Shown in pieces: positions 31,391 through 34,710 of a stretch of 34,710 bases of DNA. Below the pieces are notes generated by a model. The model was not told the DNA's origin. It saw only the letters and a program-made list of their open reading frames with translations, and did no database searches. Origin of the DNA: Acidobacteria bacterium UBA823 (GTDB lineage: Bacteria > Acidobacteriota > Vicinamibacteria > Vicinamibacterales > UBA823); the NCBI GenBank assembly GCA_002296225.1, contig DBHR01000114.1, positions 710 through 35,419 on the forward strand, given 5' to 3'. How positions within the stretch are numbered: position 1 is the first letter of the stretch; every line of letters begins with the position of its first letter. The position numbers were made by a program, and so were the translations under genes.

Positions 31391-32723
31391 TGAATCCGCC
31401 ACTCGCCCCGTCGAATCGTGAATTCACGACGTTGTTGTAGATGGAGCCGAACGCATAGGTGAAGCCGACCCGGAAGCGGTATTCGGAGTCGGTCGCTAGC
31501 TCCCGGCGGCGCAGCAGGATTTGCTCATCCGTGACACCACCTCGCTTCAGATAAATTTGATCGCGCACACGCGACAACGCGCCGGAGATGTTGAGGAAGA
31601 ACCCGCGAAATAGCCGATACTCGACGTTGCCGTAGACGACTTGGTGCGACTGGCTGAGCTCGTCGAGAAACTGGGAGAACTCATAGCTCACACCCGCGTC
31701 CCCCCAGGGTTGGTTCGTGTCCAGCGAGAGACGCGCGCTCTGATCGACACGAGTTTCCCCAAGCTTGTCAAAAATTGTTATCTCGTTGTAATTGAAATCA
31801 CTAAATCCGATCGCATACGTCACTGTGAGCTCACGCCGTGTCGACTCGGAGTACGGAAAGAAGTTGTACTGAAACGCCGGAGCAACACGCCACGTCAGGT
31901 CTTGATTGAGAAAGGTCGTCGTGACCGCCGACCCGCCGAATCCAACGCCCATATGCTCACCGACTGTCTTGATAAACCGCGTCGTGAAGGCGTTGTTCCG
32001 GCTCACGTCCTTCAACTTACGTCCATCGCTGAACTCGAAACTATCTTCGTCGTAGTCAGCGTATACACCGAGGTTAATCTTCCAAGCGTCGGTCGTTCGG
32101 TTCGCCGTCAGTGATCCGCCGAACTCCTTCGACGTCTCGAGATCCTCGACCTCCACCTCGGTATTAGCGCGAACCCGAAACACCCAGAAGTTCCACGGGT
32201 CATCCTCGGGTTGCGCGCTGACTTGTTGCTCACCGGATACGCCCTGGTACGAGACCTCAATTCGATCGGCGAGCGGAGTTCGGGCCACATAGCGCATCAG
32301 ACCCAGTCTAAATATCTGTGCGAACCCGCTGCGCTCGGCGTCGTCAGTGTCGTCCTGCGTCGTATAGAACATCAGCTGGTCGTCCTGCCCTAGAAACTCT
32401 TCCAGACCGAAGAAATCCAAGGTGTAGGCCTGCCCGCCAGCCGCAGTACGCTCTCGTGTGACGAGCACGTGCACCTGGGCGTCACGACGATCGCGCACAT
32501 AGTTGACGAAGGTAATTTCCTGCCGCAGGTAGTTGAAGTCGCAGGCGCGACGATCGCAATCGAGATAGACCCGTAGTGCGTCGACCCCGGACTCCGTGGG
32601 GGGTGCAGCCTGGTTCGCTTGGAGATTCGCGCCCAGAACGACCCAGACCGCGGCGACGATACAAACCAGACGACCGTAACGCCTCCGGGGCGCCTGTAAA
32701 CTGAAAAGCTGACAACTAAACAC
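31377..32723 (-). CDS. Outer-membrane beta-barrel protein with N-terminal periplasmic domain, unknown function
   Basis: A 448-residue exported protein. The start is a GTG at 32723 with GAGG about 7 nt upstream. A signal peptide follows (about 13-40, YGRLVCIVAAVWVVLGANLQ). The mature N-terminal domain (45-150) has two nearby cysteines in YLDCDRRACDFNYLRQE (C56 and C61), possibly a disulfide, and a beta-rich fold with DAQVHVLVTRE. From about 180 onward it shows long amphipathic strands typical of a barrel, such as FWVFRVRANTEVEVEDLETS and GVYADYDEDSFEFSDGRKLK, and ends YAFGSIYNNVVNSRFDGASG plus FIRAF, a C-terminal Phe typical of outer-membrane insertion. I know no assigned function. Similar proteins occur in uncultured Acidobacteria-like genomes, by my recollection. 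Confidence 0.7.
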   Translation of the reverse strand: MFSCQLFSLQAPRRRYGRLVCIVAAVWVVLGANLQANQAAPPTESGVDALRVYLDCDRRACDFNYLRQEITFVNYVRDRRDAQVHVLVTRERTAAGGQAYTLDFFGLEEFLGQDDQLMFYTTQDDTDDAERSGFAQIFRLGLMRYVARTPLADRIEVSYQGVSGEQQVSAQPEDDPWNFWVFRVRANTEVEVEDLETSKEFGGSLTANRTTDAWKINLGVYADYDEDSFEFSDGRKLKDVSRNNAFTTRFIKTVGEHMGVGFGGSAVTTTFLNQDLTWRVAPAFQYNFFPYSESTRRELTVTYAIGFSDFNYNEITIFDKLGETRVDQSARLSLDTNQPWGDAGVSYEFSQFLDELSQSHQVVYGNVEYRLFRGFFLNISGALSRVRDQIYLKRGGVTDEQILLRRRELATDSEYRFRVGFTYAFGSIYNNVVNSRFDGASGGFIRAF

Positions 32724-32948
32724 GTAAGGCCTCGTGAGTCAGGAGCTCTAACGAAAAGCGCTTCTGCCAGATGCGTGTGGTCTTTCGTCTATTATGGCGC
32801 CATTGAGCTAGACGCCAGTCGAAAGTATTCCGTTTCTTGATCAAAAATCCGCCGCGACACAGGCTTCGTGTTCGGCGTGGTTCGTTGACTCGCCAGAAGC
32901 CGCATTGCTATACTCCACGTTTTCGTAAGGTCAGCGTATTCAAGATCT
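32724..32948. other. 225-nt divergent intergenic region
   Basis: This gap lies between the leftward barrel gene and tRNA-Val. Its right half holds the tRNA promoter. On the minus strand CATAAT (32796-32791) is a possible -10 for the barrel gene, without a convincing -35. I saw no repeat or small gene. Confidence 0.45.
32885..32914 (+). promoter_or_regulatory. Promoter of tRNA-Val
   Basis: TTGACT (32885-32890) and TATACT (32909-32914) are separated by 18 nt, each matching the sigma70 consensus at five of six positions. Transcription should begin near 32921, about 28 nt before the tRNA. This is the clearest promoter in the window and fits strong stable-RNA expression, perhaps continuing into thrS. 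Confidence 0.72.
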
Positions 32949-33025
32949 AGGCGCGTAGCTCAGTTGGTTAGAGCGCCTGCTTGACATGCAGGAGGTCGGC
33001 GGTTCGAGTCCGCCCGTGCCTACCA
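32949..33025 (+). tRNA. tRNA-Val (anticodon GAC)
   Basis: A complete 77-nt tRNA with encoded CCA. The acceptor stem AGGCGCG pairs with CGTGCCT, leaving discriminator A and CCA. The D arm contains AGCTCAGTTGGTTAGAGC. The anticodon arm CCTGC-TTGACAT-GCAGG places GAC at the wobble-to-third positions, which reads GTC and GTT valine codons. The T arm is GGCGG-TTCGAGT-CCGCC. The first base is A, where tRNA-Val more often has G, but it pairs with T. It lies 84 nt before the thrS start. Confidence 0.95.
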
Positions 33026-33109
33026 GGCGTCGGGTCGATCAGTGTCGGTGACGAGCGACCGCATGCGCATGTGGCCAGCCCGCGACCCACAGCTACACAC
33101 CCATTAGTG

Positions 33110-34710
33110 ATGGTGCAGGTTACCGTTACGCTTCCGGATGGCTCGCAACGCGAGGTGCCACGCGGCACCCTCCTACGCGACGTGGCCGCGGCGATTTCGC
33201 CGCGGCTGGCCAATTCTGCTCTGGCGGCCGTCGTCAATGATCGGCTGGTCGATTTGTCGGCGCCGCTCGACCATGACGTCTCGCTTCGGCTGGTCACGTC
33301 GAAAAGCCCAGAGGCCCTCGAGTTGTACCGCCACAGCACAGCGCATCTGCTCGCAGCTGCTGTCACGAACCTCTTCCCGGGCACCCAGTGCGGGATTGGG
33401 CCGGCCACCGGGGAAGGCTTCTTCTACGACTTCGTCGTCGAGCGCCCGTTTGTCCCTCAGGACCTCAAAGCCATCGAAGCGAAGATGCACGAACTCGCCA
33501 AGGGCGATCTGGCATACGAACGTCAGATGATGTCAAAGGAAGACGCAAAACTGCATTTCGCCGATCGCGGCGAGCCGCTCAAGGTCGAACTCATCGAGGA
33601 AAAGGGTGGACCGGTCGTCTCGTGCTACACGATCAAGGGCGCCTTCATCGATTTCTGCACCGGCCCCCATGTCCCCTCGACCAAGCACCTTAAGGCGTTC
33701 AAACTTTTGTCGATCTCGAACGCCTACTGGAAAGGCAACGCTGATAACCAAGCAATGCAGCGCGTGTACGGTACAGCGTTCTTCAGCAACAAAGATCTGA
33801 AGGCGCATCTCCAGCGACTGGAGGAAGCCAAGAAGCGTGATCACCGCAAGTTGGGGCGAGAGCTAAAGCTTTTCCTGTTCCACCAGTGGGCCCCAGGCGC
33901 ACCGTTCTGGCTCGCTAAGGGTACGGTCCTCTACAACCTGCTGGCCAACTACATGCGTGAGGTGCTCTATCCAGCTGGCTATGTCGAGCTCAAAACGCCA
34001 GTCGTCTTCAAAAAAGCGCTCTGGGAAACCTCGGGACACTGGGAGCACTACCGAGACAAGATGTTTCTCGTCGAATCGGCCGACTCCCAGCCAATGGGCG
34101 TCAAGGCAATGAACTGTCCGGGCCATATGCTGGTTTTCGCCAGCGAGGTCCGCAGCTACCGAGATCTGCCGCTCCGCTTTCATGAACAGACCCCCCTGCA
34201 CCGTAACGAAGCCTCGGGGGTGTTAGCCGGGCTGACCCGGGTGCGGCAGTTCGCCCAAGACGACGCCCACTGCTTCGTCACCGAAGACCAGATCGGCGAA
34301 GAGGTCACGCGGCTGCTTCGCCTAGTCGAGCGCGTCTACGGCGATTTCCAATTAGAGCCTGAGCTACGGTTATCGACGCGGCCCGAGGAATTTCTAGGAG
34401 ACTTGGCTCAGTGGGATCGCGCCGAAACACAGTTAAAGAACGCACTCGATGACGTGGGGCTGCCCTTCACGATCGACGAAGGTGATGGCACGTTTTACGG
34501 ACCCAAGGTCGACGTCGACGTGACTGACGCCATCGGCCGCAAATGGCAGTGCGCGACGATCCAACTCGACTATCAGCTCCCCCGCCGCTTCGACCTGAAG
34601 TACATCGGCGCGGACAATGCCGAGCACTGTCCGGTCGTCATCCACCGAGCGATCTTCGGGAGTTTTGAACGATTCGTGGCCCTTTTGATCGAACACTACG
34701 CCGGGGCGTT
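33110..34710 (+). CDS. thrS: Threonyl-tRNA synthetase (3' end outside window)
   Basis: The first 533 residues of ThrS, which charges tRNA-Thr and edits Ser-tRNA-Thr. Domains in order: TGS (about 1-63, VTLPDGSQREVPRGTLLRDV), an editing domain with H75 and H79 in YRHSTAHLL and C183 and H187 in DFCTGPHV, and the class II catalytic core. Zinc ligands C336 (MNCPGHM), H387 (QDDAHCF) and H512 (VIHRAI) are present. Motif 2 reads HRNEASGVLAGLTRVRQF, where many bacteria have LHGL and GF, a mild variation. The anticodon-binding domain lies beyond the window. The ATG at 33110 has no clear ribosome site; GTG 33107 is adjacent. infC, the common next gene, would lie outside. Confidence 0.97.
   Translation, partial: MVQVTVTLPDGSQREVPRGTLLRDVAAAISPRLANSALAAVVNDRLVDLSAPLDHDVSLRLVTSKSPEALELYRHSTAHLLAAAVTNLFPGTQCGIGPATGEGFFYDFVVERPFVPQDLKAIEAKMHELAKGDLAYERQMMSKEDAKLHFADRGEPLKVELIEEKGGPVVSCYTIKGAFIDFCTGPHVPSTKHLKAFKLLSISNAYWKGNADNQAMQRVYGTAFFSNKDLKAHLQRLEEAKKRDHRKLGRELKLFLFHQWAPGAPFWLAKGTVLYNLLANYMREVLYPAGYVELKTPVVFKKALWETSGHWEHYRDKMFLVESADSQPMGVKAMNCPGHMLVFASEVRSYRDLPLRFHEQTPLHRNEASGVLAGLTRVRQFAQDDAHCFVTEDQIGEEVTRLLRLVERVYGDFQLEPELRLSTRPEEFLGDLAQWDRAETQLKNALDDVGLPFTIDEGDGTFYGPKVDVDVTDAIGRKWQCATIQLDYQLPRRFDLKYIGADNAEHCPVVIHRAIFGSFERFVALLIEHYAGA

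Noticed and set aside
33026..33109. Possible T-box or attenuator in front of thrS
   Set aside because: Only 84 nt are available, no conserved T-box sequence is seen, and the small CGGT/ACCG stem is too weak to support regulation.
1..34710. CRISPR arrays, insertion sequences or prophage genes
   Set aside because: Reading both strands I found no regular direct repeats, transposases, integrases or phage structural genes.

Overview
The window is a GC-rich, densely packed chromosomal segment of a Gram-negative bacterium. An outer membrane is shown by lpxB (lipid A synthesis), three predicted outer-membrane beta-barrel proteins and many signal peptides. Asp/Glu-tRNA amidotransferase genes (gatC, gatA), a CehA/McbA-type PHP hydrolase, a carboxypeptidase Q-like M28 peptidase and paired M16 peptidases together suggest Acidobacteriota (a Vicinamibacteria-like lineage). 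That assignment is an inference from gene content and protein style, not a proof. I see no insertion sequence, prophage, CRISPR array or rRNA. One tRNA gene, tRNA-Val(GAC), is present.

Layout. 1-1552 (+): the 3' end of a TRAP transporter fused permease, then a lone Ddl-related ATP-grasp ligase. 1565-4426 (-): a compressed three-gene operon of a cytochrome c/beta-barrel fusion, a cupredoxin-like protein and a ferritin-like/VIT iron transporter, with its own promoter. 4516-6360 (-): an MsbA-like ABC exporter. 6627-8316 (+): a small unknown protein and a secreted M28 peptidase. 8355-18481 (-): yqgE, then queG, acnA and lpxB (transcribed lpxB-acnA-queG), an M16 peptidase pair, a beta-barrel protein and a membrane protein resembling the Mit_KHE1 family. 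18605-22750 (+): nfo, PHP hydrolase, yggT, gatC, gatA. 22811-23391 (-): rpoZ and a small membrane protein. 23581-28564 (+): ymdB, xseA, xseB, ispA, tlyA, nadK, a housekeeping run with several 4-nt overlaps. 28610-30069 (-): ruvX-mltG. 30205-31362 (+): an S41-like protease with a substituted catalytic lysine. 31377-32723 (-): a barrel protein. 32949-34710 (+): tRNA-Val and thrS, which runs off the window.

Most genes are housekeeping: translation (thrS, gatCA, tlyA, tRNA-Val, queG), DNA repair (nfo, xseAB, ruvX), envelope (lpxB, mltG, ABC exporter) and central metabolism (acnA, nadK, ispA). The part most likely to be a little-described system is the metal and electron-transfer operon at 1565-4426. 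A single-haem cytochrome fused to a barrel is reminiscent of Cyc2-type iron oxidases, and it is overlapped by a putative type 1 copper protein and an MbfA-like ferritin/iron exporter. Other points of interest are the S41 Lys-to-Arg change, the M16 active/inactive pair, the GTGA fusion of lpxB to acnA, and several genes with -10-like hexamers only 6-17 nt upstream of the start codon, which suggests short-leader or leaderless mRNAs. No stretch longer than 300 bases lacks a gene. The largest gaps are 6361-6626, 32724-32948, 19478-19677 and 23392-23580.
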